DNA of 64,000 nucleotides, from the NCBI GenBank assembly GCA_016721505.1, contig JADKHX010000013.1:49253-113252 (forward strand), in the 5' to 3' direction. The notes beneath the pieces were generated by a model. That model saw only the letters and a list, made by a program, of their open reading frames with translations, did not search any database and was not told where the DNA came from. Positions 26,201 to 33,900 of this stretch are shown piece after piece. Both the position numbers and the translations under genes were made by a program. How positions within the stretch are numbered: position 1 is the stretch's first letter; the number at the start of each line of letters is the position of its first letter. This DNA is from Rhodocyclaceae bacterium (GTDB lineage: Bacteria > Pseudomonadota > Gammaproteobacteria > Burkholderiales > Rhodocyclaceae).

Positions 26201-28111
26201 GTCGATACACAAACCACCGCATTCACGGTGGTTGGCGTGGGTGATATGTCGGGCGATGTGTTTGGCAATGGCATGCTGCTCTCGCGTCATATCAAACTGC
26301 TCGCTGCATTTGATCATCGGCACATTTTTTTAGACCCTAATCCCGATACAGAAATTAGCTTCAAAGAGCGCGAGCGAATGTTTTCGCTGCCACGCTCGTC
26401 GTGGGACGACTATGACAAATCCTTGATTTCTGTGGGTGGCGGGGTGTATCCACGTAGCGCAAAAACTATTGCTCTAACACCTGAAGTCAAACAGATTCTG
26501 GACGTTGAGGAAGACTCGCTCAGCCCTACCGATTTGATGCGGGCGATATTGAAAGCCAAAGTGGATTTGTTTTATAACGGAGGGATTGGCACTTACGTCA
26601 AGGCCAGCACCCAACGTCACGCCGAAGTTGGCGACCGCGCCACCGATGCATTACGTGTCAATGGGAATGAGCTGCGCTGTAAAGTCGTGGCCGAAGGTGG
26701 CAATCTCGGTTGCACCCAACTGGGCCGCATCGAATACGCTTTGCACGGTGGTCGCATCAACACCGATGCCATTGACAACTCTGCTGGCGTGGATTGTTCT
26801 GATCACGAAGTGAATATCAAAATTTTGCTCGGTATCGTAGAAGCCGAGGGCGAACTCACCGAAAAGCAGCGCAACAAATTGCTCGCCGAAATGACCGATG
26901 AAGTCGGGCTGTTAGTGCTGCAAGACAATTACTACCAAACACAATCACTCAGCGTTAGTGGAGTGCGTGGCGACAAAGCGCTGGATGCACAGGCCAGATT
27001 TATTCGTCATTTGGAGAAAATCGGTCGCTTGAATCGTGCGGTGGAATTTTTGCCAAGTGATGAAGAAATCGATGAACGTCGTGCTGCCGGAATCGGTCTG
27101 ACTTCGCCAGAAGGCGCAGTGCTGCTGGCATACAGCAAGATGGTGTTGTTTGATCAATTGATCGCTTCCAAATTGATTGACGATGCGTATGTCGGTGACG
27201 CCTTGATCGAATATTTCCCGGCAGCGCTGCGTCAGCGTTACGCGTCAGTGATGCAACGGCACCCGCTTAAGCGCGAGATCATTGCCACCGTTGTGGCGAA
27301 CACCATGATCAATCACACCGGCAGTATTTTTGCTTTTCGGATGGTCGAGGAAACTGGTGCAGCGGCGCACGATGTGGTCAAAGCCTACATGCTGGTGCGG
27401 GATATTTTTGGCTTTAATCCACTATGGACGGCAATCGAATCGCTGGATAGAAAAGTCTCCGCGCAAGTTCAAAACGAGATGCTGATTGATGCCGGTCGCT
27501 TAATGTTACGCGCCGTGCTGTGGTTCTTGCGCGAGCACCAGGACGCGACTGATATGCAAACGGTAGTCGCAAATTTCCAACCCGGCGTCGAACAAGTTCG
27601 CAGCATGCTGCCGTCCTTGCTCACCGCCGCTGATTTGCTTGCCTTGCTAGCCCGCCAGCAAGCCTTGATCGAGTTGGGAGTTCCGGCACAAACTGCGGAC
27701 ATCGTCGCCGGATTGGATGCCGCGTATGCCGCGCTGGACATCGTCAAAGTGGCCGGGAAAAGCGGAAAGAGCGTTGACCTTGTGGCACAGGTTTATTTCA
27801 GCCTGGTCGGAAAGTTGGAGATTCGTTGGTTTGCCAAACAGATCACCGCCTTACCCACCGATACACATTGGCAAGCACTGGCGCGCAATGCGATGCGCGA
27901 TGATCTATCGAACCAACAACGCCAACTGACCTTGGCTGTAGTCAGCCGTTCAGCGACCGACACGGATGCCGAGCAAATGATTGCCGGATGGGAACAATCT
28001 CACACCCTTGCGCTGTCGCGCATCGCTGACATGGTCAACGATTTCAAATCCGGTGCAGTGGATTTGGCGATGCTGTCGGTGGTGCTGCGGGAGTTGCGTG
28101 GGCTGGGGTGA
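23282..28111 (+). CDS. Large NAD-specific glutamate dehydrogenase
   Basis: 1609 residues, the size of the 180-kDa class (Pseudomonas GdhB, Streptomyces). It deaminates glutamate to 2-oxoglutarate with NAD in amino-acid catabolism. The N-terminal 700 residues are regulatory, with ACT-like parts. The catalytic region has PVGSKGGFVVKNPP (catalytic lysine region), RHDADDPYLVVAADKGTA, and the NAD fold GVGDMSGDVFGNGML. A helical C-terminal domain follows (INHTGSIFAFRMVEETG). Several in-frame ATGs exist; 23282 is best spaced from GGAG at 23273. Monocistronic by context. Confidence 0.95.
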   Translation: MTTKLEEQKQQVLDEVVKLLAVRVSTAEQGELQKFVLHYFSQVDAEDIITKSAEDLYGAALAHYSFARSFSRGTAKLRVYNPKLEAHGWESTSTVVEIINDDMPFLVDSVTMEVNRLGYRLAQLIHPMFRTQRDASQQLQTAMADEGASNAQQESFIHIEINRETDPARLHELEQGLAAVLDDVRAAVVDWQAMRTRMAEVIAGLSKTSVGLSAAEVDEGRAFLEWALDNHFTFLGYREYDLTPIEGSDQLTLTNERGLGILHENPLTGTSTSFAELPLAIRRLAREAKLLVLTKATSRSTVHRPGYLDYIGIKRFNAHGEVVGERRFVGLYTSSAYQDRLDTIPIVRNKASAVLTQAGFASNSHMGKNLVTILETFPRDELFQIDQDALLETAMGILRLGDRRKLRVFVRRDVYGRFYSCLIFLPRDQFNTESRTKIQEILKRTLRGQSVEFTVQLSDALLARIHMLIRTAPSDDVLPDARAIETEITLALRDWSDDLKLALIEAQGEEAGNLSMRRFANAFPAAYTSSVSARAAVHDIDMIDGLSAQQGIRMSLYRPVEADSMTLRLRVYRLGQSLALSESLPMLEHMGVAVQDEQSFVLNVDENHVVHIHDFGLKAKTAISDISAVKPLFEAAFGKTWHRVTESDGFNRLVLVAGLASEEVLILRALAKYLKQTGFTFSQAYIEQTLGDNAVIARQLVALFHARFNPAATGDRAAAQSAVIGSIRQALDAVANADEDRILRRFLALIQAVIRTNFYQSTKDADGISQRKPYISFKIESAKVPELPEPKPLYEIWVYSPRIEGIHLRFGKVARGGLRWSDRMEDFRTEVLGLVKAQQVKNAVIVPVGSKGGFVVKNPPPASDRDAYLKEGIECYKTFLRGLLDITDNLVANQLVAPKDVVRHDADDPYLVVAADKGTASFSDYANAVSAEYGHWLGDAFASGGSVGYDHKKMGITARGAWESVKRHFLEIGVDTQTTAFTVVGVGDMSGDVFGNGMLLSRHIKLLAAFDHRHIFLDPNPDTEISFKERERMFSLPRSSWDDYDKSLISVGGGVYPRSAKTIALTPEVKQILDVEEDSLSPTDLMRAILKAKVDLFYNGGIGTYVKASTQRHAEVGDRATDALRVNGNELRCKVVAEGGNLGCTQLGRIEYALHGGRINTDAIDNSAGVDCSDHEVNIKILLGIVEAEGELTEKQRNKLLAEMTDEVGLLVLQDNYYQTQSLSVSGVRGDKALDAQARFIRHLEKIGRLNRAVEFLPSDEEIDERRAAGIGLTSPEGAVLLAYSKMVLFDQLIASKLIDDAYVGDALIEYFPAALRQRYASVMQRHPLKREIIATVVANTMINHTGSIFAFRMVEETGAAAHDVVKAYMLVRDIFGFNPLWTAIESLDRKVSAQVQNEMLIDAGRLMLRAVLWFLREHQDATDMQTVVANFQPGVEQVRSMLPSLLTAADLLALLARQQALIELGVPAQTADIVAGLDAAYAALDIVKVAGKSGKSVDLVAQVYFSLVGKLEIRWFAKQITALPTDTHWQALARNAMRDDLSNQQRQLTLAVVSRSATDTDAEQMIAGWEQSHTLALSRIADMVNDFKSGAVDLAMLSVVLRELRGLG

Positions 28112-28120
28112 GGTGATTTC

Positions 28121-28215
28121 GTCAGTTGGTGCTGGTTGTGCAGTGTCAGCTTTGCACAGCCGACCCGCTGCACAGGCGCAAAGCGATGCTTTGCGAATTC
28201 CCTGCTCCGCCGCCG
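28121..28215 (-). repeat. Long form (about 95 bp) of the dispersed repeat after NAD-GDH
   Basis: Reverse-complement partner of 5321-5414: core (here CCAGCACCAACTGA), then GCTGCACAGGCGCAAAGC, hairpin CGCAAAGC/GCTTTGCG, and the CGGCGGCGGAGC end. It begins 10 bp after the GDH stop. The remaining 160 bp to the next gene show nothing else recognisable. Confidence 0.8.
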
Positions 28216-28377
28216 TGGCGTATGCTCAGTTCTGCGCATGCGCCAACGAAAACGAATACACCCTTAAATGTCGTAAGCGCATTGGCAAGGTCGGTGAGCG
28301 ATGCAGCCTTCAATCGATCCAGCACAACAACTATAAAGCGCCATTGAGATGATGCATTTAAGTACCTTGCCTTTGCG

Positions 28378-29508
28378 CTAATTTTGTCGCCATGGCAAAC
28401 CGATGTGGCGCCAGCCATTTCTTTTGCCGCGCTGTGCAGACATATCCGGATCTCCCTCGAAGCCCTCCAGAATGTTGTATGCAGTCAGACCTAAGCTGGT
28501 GGCACGTTTGGCGGCCGCAATGGAACGCACGCCGCTGCGACAAAGCAGCAGTAACTTTTTCCCACTTGACGCGGCTTGTATCAGCCCCGCGTCAAAATTG
28601 TCATTCATCATCATGCCCGGCCACTGCTTCCACGCCAGCGGAAGGGCTCCAGGCACAAAGCCTACCCATTCACGCTCAGCATCGGTGCGCACATCGATTA
28701 GCACCGCGTCGCCAGCCTGCCACCATTGGCAAGCTAACTGCGGCGATATGTCACCGGCATAGCCCTCGGCGGCGCGCACACCTTGTGTATCAACAGACTC
28801 GACGTTTTGCGATCCGGCATCGTGACGAATCCCTGAACTAAGATTGGCGGGCACCGCTTCGTCCATACGCGCTGGTCGTGGCAGATTCAAACTGGCCATG
28901 ATGGCGACGAATTCCGCCATGCTTTTCCCCGCAACGCGCGCATTGCTTGCGCGCTCAATGCCGATAGTGGACTGTGTTCGCCCCTGATAATCGTGCCCGG
29001 GCCAGACTACAGTGGCATCGGGTAGCACAAACAAAATTTTAGTCAAGCTGTGATACATCAACTCGGGGCTACCTGACTGAAAATCAGTTCGCCCGCAGCC
29101 ATTAATAAGTAGTGTGTCACCTGTAAAAACATGGTCTTGCCACAAAAAACTCATGCTGCCGGTGGTGTGTCCTGGTGTATGCAATGCGCGTAGTTGTTGC
29201 TTACCAAACACCAATACATCGCCATCCTGAATTTGCACTGAGGCAGTAACAATGCCACAACCTGCAGGCGCGGCGGTGCGGGCACCGGCATGTTCGGCGA
29301 GCAATCCGGCGCTCGTGATATGGTCGGCGTGAGCGTGGGTTTCTATCGTGTAAATCAACGTCAATTTTTTGTCTCGCAACAGTGCCAGATCACGTTCGAG
29401 CTGGCTGTCTACGGGATCAATGATGACAGCGTTGTGGGTTTCCTCACACACCAGCACGTAGGTGAAAGTGCTGGAAGCGGCATCAAAGAGTTGTATCGGT
29501 TGGGTCAT
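28378..29508 (-). CDS. Persulfide dioxygenase-rhodanese fusion
   Basis: 376 residues. Residues about 1-235 are an ETHE1-like metallo-beta-lactamase domain with HAHADH, HTPGHTTGS, FTGDTLLI and WPGHDYQG, which supply the iron ligands. Residues about 265-370 are a rhodanese domain with active-site loop LLCRSGVRS. Fusions of this kind oxidise glutathione persulfide to sulfite and transfer sulfane sulfur, in the cytoplasm, for sulfide detoxification. AGGA lies 10 bases before the ATG. No sulfide:quinone oxidoreductase is nearby. Confidence 0.9.
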   Translation of the reverse strand: MTQPIQLFDAASSTFTYVLVCEETHNAVIIDPVDSQLERDLALLRDKKLTLIYTIETHAHADHITSAGLLAEHAGARTAAPAGCGIVTASVQIQDGDVLVFGKQQLRALHTPGHTTGSMSFLWQDHVFTGDTLLINGCGRTDFQSGSPELMYHSLTKILFVLPDATVVWPGHDYQGRTQSTIGIERASNARVAGKSMAEFVAIMASLNLPRPARMDEAVPANLSSGIRHDAGSQNVESVDTQGVRAAEGYAGDISPQLACQWWQAGDAVLIDVRTDAEREWVGFVPGALPLAWKQWPGMMMNDNFDAGLIQAASSGKKLLLLCRSGVRSIAAAKRATSLGLTAYNILEGFEGDPDMSAQRGKRNGWRHIGLPWRQN

Positions 29509-29808
29509 TTTTTATGATTCCTATGTCGTATGCAATACGTGCGTGCACTCGTTGGTAGGCACATTGGATCGCACAACGCTACTGAAACGAATTACTCATG
29601 CGGCGATATCGATTACATTTTTCATGAATGGCTTCGATTATGGCAGAGTGGAAATGCATTTAATTGCGAGGCCAACGCCATGCAATAGTTTGAGCTACGC
29701 TGATCATTCTGGGCTAGGAAAAACAAATCGAGCACGCACTATTGTCAGATATCAGCGCGCATAGGATACTTTCCTTCAGTGTGAGTCCTTCTTCATTGGA
29801 GCTGCGAA
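29509..29808. other. Intergenic region between divergent genes
   Basis: About 300 bp between the persulfide dioxygenase gene (minus) and the molybdenum hydroxylase pair (plus). It must hold both promoters, but I see no clear operator, hairpin or gene in it. Confidence 0.5.
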
Positions 29809-30264
29809 ATGATACGAATCAACGTTAATGGCAAGGCGCTGGATTTTGATCTTCCTCCCGATACACCGCTGCTTTGGGCGCTGCGTGATACCGCAGGTTT
29901 GACCAACAATAAATATGGTTACGGTATGGGGCTTTGCGGTGCGTGTAGCGTATTGCTCAACGGTACTTCGATACGCTCTTGTTCGACACCATTATCCGCA
30001 GTCGGTAGCGGAAAAATCACCACCATTGAAGGCTTGGACGACAAGGTCGGTCAAGCACTTCAAACCGCTTGGCGCAAACTCGATGTGTCGCAATGCGGCT
30101 ATTGTCAGTCCGGTCAATTGATTTCGGCGAGCGCTTTATTGCGAAGGAAAAAAAATCCTTCTGACGCGGACATCGATGCTGCGCTAGCCGGCAATTTGTG
30201 TCGCTGCGCCACCTACGTGCGAATCCGTGCGGCGGTTAAAGACGCAGCGAAATCACTAGCTTAG
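29809..30264 (+). CDS. [2Fe-2S] subunit of a molybdenum hydroxylase (IorA type)
   Basis: 151 residues, the standard length. It passes electrons from the molybdenum subunit encoded next. The C-terminal cluster ligands are complete: C96 and C99 (QCGYCQSGQ) and C131 and C133 (NLCRCATY). In the N-terminal plant-ferredoxin domain C43, C46 and C58 are present, but the first ligand, normally in YGCG, is Tyr38 (KYGYGMGLCGAC; codon TAC). This would leave the second cluster one cysteine short. GGAG lies 8 bases before the ATG; the next gene begins 9 bp after the stop. Confidence 0.9.
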   Translation: MIRINVNGKALDFDLPPDTPLLWALRDTAGLTNNKYGYGMGLCGACSVLLNGTSIRSCSTPLSAVGSGKITTIEGLDDKVGQALQTAWRKLDVSQCGYCQSGQLISASALLRRKKNPSDADIDAALAGNLCRCATYVRIRAAVKDAAKSLA

Positions 30265-30273
30265 GACGAGATC

Positions 30274-32460
30274 ATGAGCACAACGCCATCGAGCAAAACC
30301 ACATTGCCACGCCGGGCATTTTTGCAACAAACCAGCGCGCTGACGCTGGCGCTTTATCTCCCGAATGCGCGTGCTGGCTTGGTTGCGCAAGCGCAAGCGA
30401 GCAACGCTGCGAACTTAGAACCAAACGCCTTTGTGCGCATCGGCAGTGACAACAAAGTCATCGTTATCGTCAAACACTTGGAGATGGGGCAGGGTGCGCA
30501 CACCGGCTTGGCCACTTTGTTGGCGGAGGAACTGGACGCCGACTGGGAGCAAATTGTCATCGAAGCTGCACCGGCGGATGCCAAGCGCTATAACAATTTG
30601 CTGATGGGACCGGTGCAGCTGACCGGTGGCAGCACCGCGATGGCAAATTCGTTTGAACAAATGCGGCGTGCCGGAGCCACAGCCCGCGCTATGCTGATTA
30701 GTGCGGCAGCGGCGCAGTGGGGTGTCGGAACGGCGAGTATCAGCGTGAGTAAAGGGCGAGTGACGCATCTAGCCAGCAAGCGCAGTGCGAGCTTTGGCGA
30801 ACTTGCGACGCGAGCGGCTGAAATGCCGGTACCTACCGACGTTACGCTCAAAGACCCGAAACAATTTGTGCTGATCGGCAAACATGCGCCACGTAAAGAT
30901 GCTCGAGCCAAATCCAACGGCACGGCAATTTACACTCAGGATATTCGTCTGCCTGGCATGCTCACGGCGGTCGTTGCGCATCCGCCACGGTTTGGTTCGA
31001 CGGTGAAAAGTTTTGATGCCGATGCCGTGCTCAAAATTCCCGGTGTAGTCGATGTCGTCTCAATTGGCAGCGGCGTTGCGGTGTTGGCCAACGATTTTTG
31101 GAGTGCAAAAAAAGGTCGTGATGCACTCACTGTGAAGTGGGGCGAGGCCAATGCTTTCAAGCATGACTCAGCCGAAGTTATGGCGCAGTTCAAGATGCTG
31201 GCGCGCGACCCCGGTGCAGTGGCACGTAAAGACGGTGATGCCGATGTCGCCTTGAGCAAAGCCAGCAAAGTTGTCGATGCAGCGTTCGAGTTCCCCTACC
31301 TTGCACATGCGGCGATGGAGCCGATGAATTGCGTCGTCCGCCTCGGACGCGGCGAATGCGAGATTTGGAACGGCGAACAATTTCAAACCGGGGACCAAGC
31401 AGCGGTTGCGCAATTGCTTGGCATCGCACCGGATAAGGTGAAGCTCAATATGCTATTCGCCGGTGGCAGTTTTGGTCGACGTGCCAACCCAGTGGCGGAC
31501 TATGTGCTGGAAGCGGCTCGCATTGCGCAAAAGATCAATGGCCGTGCGCCAGTAAAATTGGTGTGGACGCGCGAAGATGATATGCGCGCGGGCTACTATC
31601 GGCCGATGTTTTTTCACACCATCAAAGCTGGATTGAATGCCAAAGGCAAAGTCATTGCATGGAAACATCGTTTAGTCGGCCAGTCGATTTTTGCCGGTAC
31701 TGCAATGGAATCGATGATGGTGCAAAACGGTGTCGATCATTCCTCGGTCGAAGGCGCGCAAAATTTACCTTATCAAATCGATAACTTACTGGTTGATTTG
31801 CATTCGCCAACTATCGGCGTACCGGTGCTATGGTGGCGCTCGGTAGGTTCGACGCATACTGCCTTTTCGACCGAAGTAATGATTGACGAATTGGCTTTTG
31901 CGGCTAAGGTCGATCCGGTGAAATTTCGCTTGGAAATGCTGAACAAGAACCCACGCCATGCAGCAGTGCTCAATCATGCCGCTACTAAAGCGGGCTGGAA
32001 CAATCGCTTGGCCGCCGGTAAGCCCGGCGAGAAACGCGGACGTGGCATTGCCGTACACGAATCATTCGGTTCGGTGGTTGCCCAGGTGGTGGAAGTGACT
32101 GTCAAGGCAGATAAAACTTACCGCGTGGATCGCGTTGTCTGCGTTGTAGATTGTGGCATCGCCATTAATCCTGACAACGTCAATGCGCAAATGGAAGGCA
32201 GCATCGGATTCGCAATGTCGGCTGCAAAATATGGCGCGATTACGCTCAATAATGGCATCGTCGATCAATCGAATTTTCATGACTATCGCCTGATCAATAT
32301 CGCCGAAATGCCCAAAGTCGAGGTACACATAATGCCCTCAATGAAACCGCCCACGGGTGTTGGTGAACCCGGTGTGCCACCTTTTGCACCTGCACTTTCC
32401 AACGCGATTGCGGCCGCGACGGGCGTGCGTTTGCGCAAGTTACCGTTAAAGTTGACTTGA
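30274..32460 (+). CDS. Molybdopterin-binding subunit, IorB-type dehydrogenase
   Basis: 728 residues. It is the large subunit of a xanthine-dehydrogenase-family hydroxylase of isoquinoline 1-oxidoreductase type. The N-terminus has a twin-arginine signal (PRRAFLQQTSALTLALYLP), so the complex is probably exported folded. Cofactor motifs include KHLEMGQGAHTG, GGSFGRRANPVADYV and, near the end, the putative catalytic glutamate in GVGEPGVPPFAPAL. There is no FAD subunit, as expected for the type, which usually passes electrons to a cytochrome. The substrate, an aldehyde or N-heterocycle, cannot be told. Confidence 0.88.
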   Translation: MSTTPSSKTTLPRRAFLQQTSALTLALYLPNARAGLVAQAQASNAANLEPNAFVRIGSDNKVIVIVKHLEMGQGAHTGLATLLAEELDADWEQIVIEAAPADAKRYNNLLMGPVQLTGGSTAMANSFEQMRRAGATARAMLISAAAAQWGVGTASISVSKGRVTHLASKRSASFGELATRAAEMPVPTDVTLKDPKQFVLIGKHAPRKDARAKSNGTAIYTQDIRLPGMLTAVVAHPPRFGSTVKSFDADAVLKIPGVVDVVSIGSGVAVLANDFWSAKKGRDALTVKWGEANAFKHDSAEVMAQFKMLARDPGAVARKDGDADVALSKASKVVDAAFEFPYLAHAAMEPMNCVVRLGRGECEIWNGEQFQTGDQAAVAQLLGIAPDKVKLNMLFAGGSFGRRANPVADYVLEAARIAQKINGRAPVKLVWTREDDMRAGYYRPMFFHTIKAGLNAKGKVIAWKHRLVGQSIFAGTAMESMMVQNGVDHSSVEGAQNLPYQIDNLLVDLHSPTIGVPVLWWRSVGSTHTAFSTEVMIDELAFAAKVDPVKFRLEMLNKNPRHAAVLNHAATKAGWNNRLAAGKPGEKRGRGIAVHESFGSVVAQVVEVTVKADKTYRVDRVVCVVDCGIAINPDNVNAQMEGSIGFAMSAAKYGAITLNNGIVDQSNFHDYRLINIAEMPKVEVHIMPSMKPPTGVGEPGVPPFAPALSNAIAAATGVRLRKLPLKLT

Positions 32461-32656
32461 ATAAATCGGTATCAAATAAGGTGCATGTTCATGAATGTCA
32501 CCAAAAGATTATGAAACAGGCGAAATGCGGCATAAAACGCCCGCCCGTGCCATCCGCTGCGCGGCGCAACCCCGTCTCAACCCCTTACGGGGAGGATGTC
32601 AGTTGGCTCGCTACGCTCGGAGTTCGATGTAGCATAAGATTACGTTGTTTTACGAT

Positions 32657-32684
32657 GACAGCGTGCGGCCAGCACCTACTGGCA
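32657..32684 (+). repeat. Dispersed repeat copy before the HMG-CoA reductase-like gene
   Basis: GACAGCGTGCGG then CCAGCACCTACTGG (one core mismatch). It ends 16 bp before the ATG at 32701, next to the ribosome site GAGGAGG. The rest of the 240-bp gap holds a CCCCGT/ACGGGG stem-loop near 32570-32600 and no gene. Confidence 0.75.
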
Positions 32685-32700
32685 AATTGAGGAGGCAAGC

Positions 32701-33888
32701 ATGAGCGATTCAATAACTAAAGCCGCAAAAATCCCGCGCGATCGTGACAACGATTACACCCATGCCAACGCCACGCGGCGGCGCGAATTCGTTGCCGAAC
32801 ACACCGGCACGGAACTTTCGCACGTCAGCAAATATTCGTTTGAGCCTTCCGTATTGCCCGGCAATATCGAAAATTTTATAGGCGTAGCGCAAGTGCCGAT
32901 GGGGGTTGCTGGCCCTTTGCGTATTAACGGCGAACATGCGCGCGGTGATTTCTATATTCCGATGGCCACCACTGAGGGCACCTTGGTGGCAAGCTATAAC
33001 CGTGGCATGTATATGTTAGGAGAATGCGGCGGTGTAAAGACCACCGTGGTCGAGCAGTTTATGCAACGTGCGCCTGCATTTGTCATGGACGATGCTTTGC
33101 AAGCGCGCAATCTGGGCGAGTGGATAGTCGATAACTTTGCCGCAATCAAGCAAGCCGCGGAAACCACGACCAAGACCGGCAAGCTCGAAAACATTGGCCA
33201 GTTGGCGGTTGGACCGATGCGCCATTTGCGCTTCAATTATTCGACCGGAGATGCGGCAGGGCAGAACATGACTGGTAAAGCAACGCTCGCGGCTTGCGAA
33301 TGGATTAGTAAAAACTATCCGGGCGGTGCGCGCTATATCTTGTCTGGTGCCACTGATACCGACAAAAAGCATTCACGCATGAACATGCTGCAAACGCGCG
33401 GCAAACGCGTGGTGGCAGAGGCGACGATCAAGAAAGAGGTAATCAAGTCCATCATGGGTGTTGACACCAAAGACCTATTTTGGATGCGTCAGGTATCACA
33501 GGCCGGTTCTTTTCTCGCCGGCGCGGCGAACAATGGCGCACATGCGGCAAATGGCTTGACTGCGCTGTTCATCGCTTGCGGACAAGATGTCGCGAATATT
33601 GCTGAGTCACACGCCGGTGTGACTTATTGCCAGCTGCTAGACAATGGCGATTACTACTGGTCAATCACGCTCACTTCTCTGATCGTAGCCACTTATGGCG
33701 GTGGCACCGGGCTACCTACTCAACGGGAATGCTTGGAAATGTTGGGCTGTTACGGCACCGGTGGCGCCAATAAGTTCGCCGAAATTTGTGCCGCGACGGT
33801 GCTCGCCGGTGACACCTCACTCACCGGCGCGGTGCTCAATGGCGACTGGGTCAGTAGCCACGATCAATTAGGACGGAATAGAAAATAG
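32701..33888 (+). CDS. HMG-CoA reductase-like protein
   Basis: 395 residues. The protein shows the whole HMG-CoA reductase pattern: ENFIGVAQVPMGVAGPL, then MATTEGTLVASYNRG with catalytic Glu92, SGATDTDKKHS with the lysine at 222 or 223, AHAANGLTALFIACGQD with Asp296, and SSHDQLGRNRK with His387 at the C-terminus. It resembles the class I (eukaryote/archaea-like) form more than the Pseudomonas mevalonii class II form. The expected GDAMGMNM appears as GDAAGQNM, so it may be a divergent subfamily. No other mevalonate-pathway gene is in the window, and betaproteobacteria normally use the DXP route. Direction of reaction and true substrate are uncertain. Confidence 0.8.
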   Translation: MSDSITKAAKIPRDRDNDYTHANATRRREFVAEHTGTELSHVSKYSFEPSVLPGNIENFIGVAQVPMGVAGPLRINGEHARGDFYIPMATTEGTLVASYNRGMYMLGECGGVKTTVVEQFMQRAPAFVMDDALQARNLGEWIVDNFAAIKQAAETTTKTGKLENIGQLAVGPMRHLRFNYSTGDAAGQNMTGKATLAACEWISKNYPGGARYILSGATDTDKKHSRMNMLQTRGKRVVAEATIKKEVIKSIMGVDTKDLFWMRQVSQAGSFLAGAANNGAHAANGLTALFIACGQDVANIAESHAGVTYCQLLDNGDYYWSITLTSLIVATYGGGTGLPTQRECLEMLGCYGTGGANKFAEICAATVLAGDTSLTGAVLNGDWVSSHDQLGRNRK

Positions 33889-33900
33889 CCAGGGCGAGCC

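Noticed and set aside
28126..28347. Small ORFs after NAD-GDH
   Set aside because: They read through the 95-bp repeat and have no coding character.
32457..32690. 77-codon ORF between the molybdenum hydroxylase and HMG-CoA reductase-like genes
   Set aside because: It translates repeat DNA and a stem-loop, and its sequence resembles no protein.
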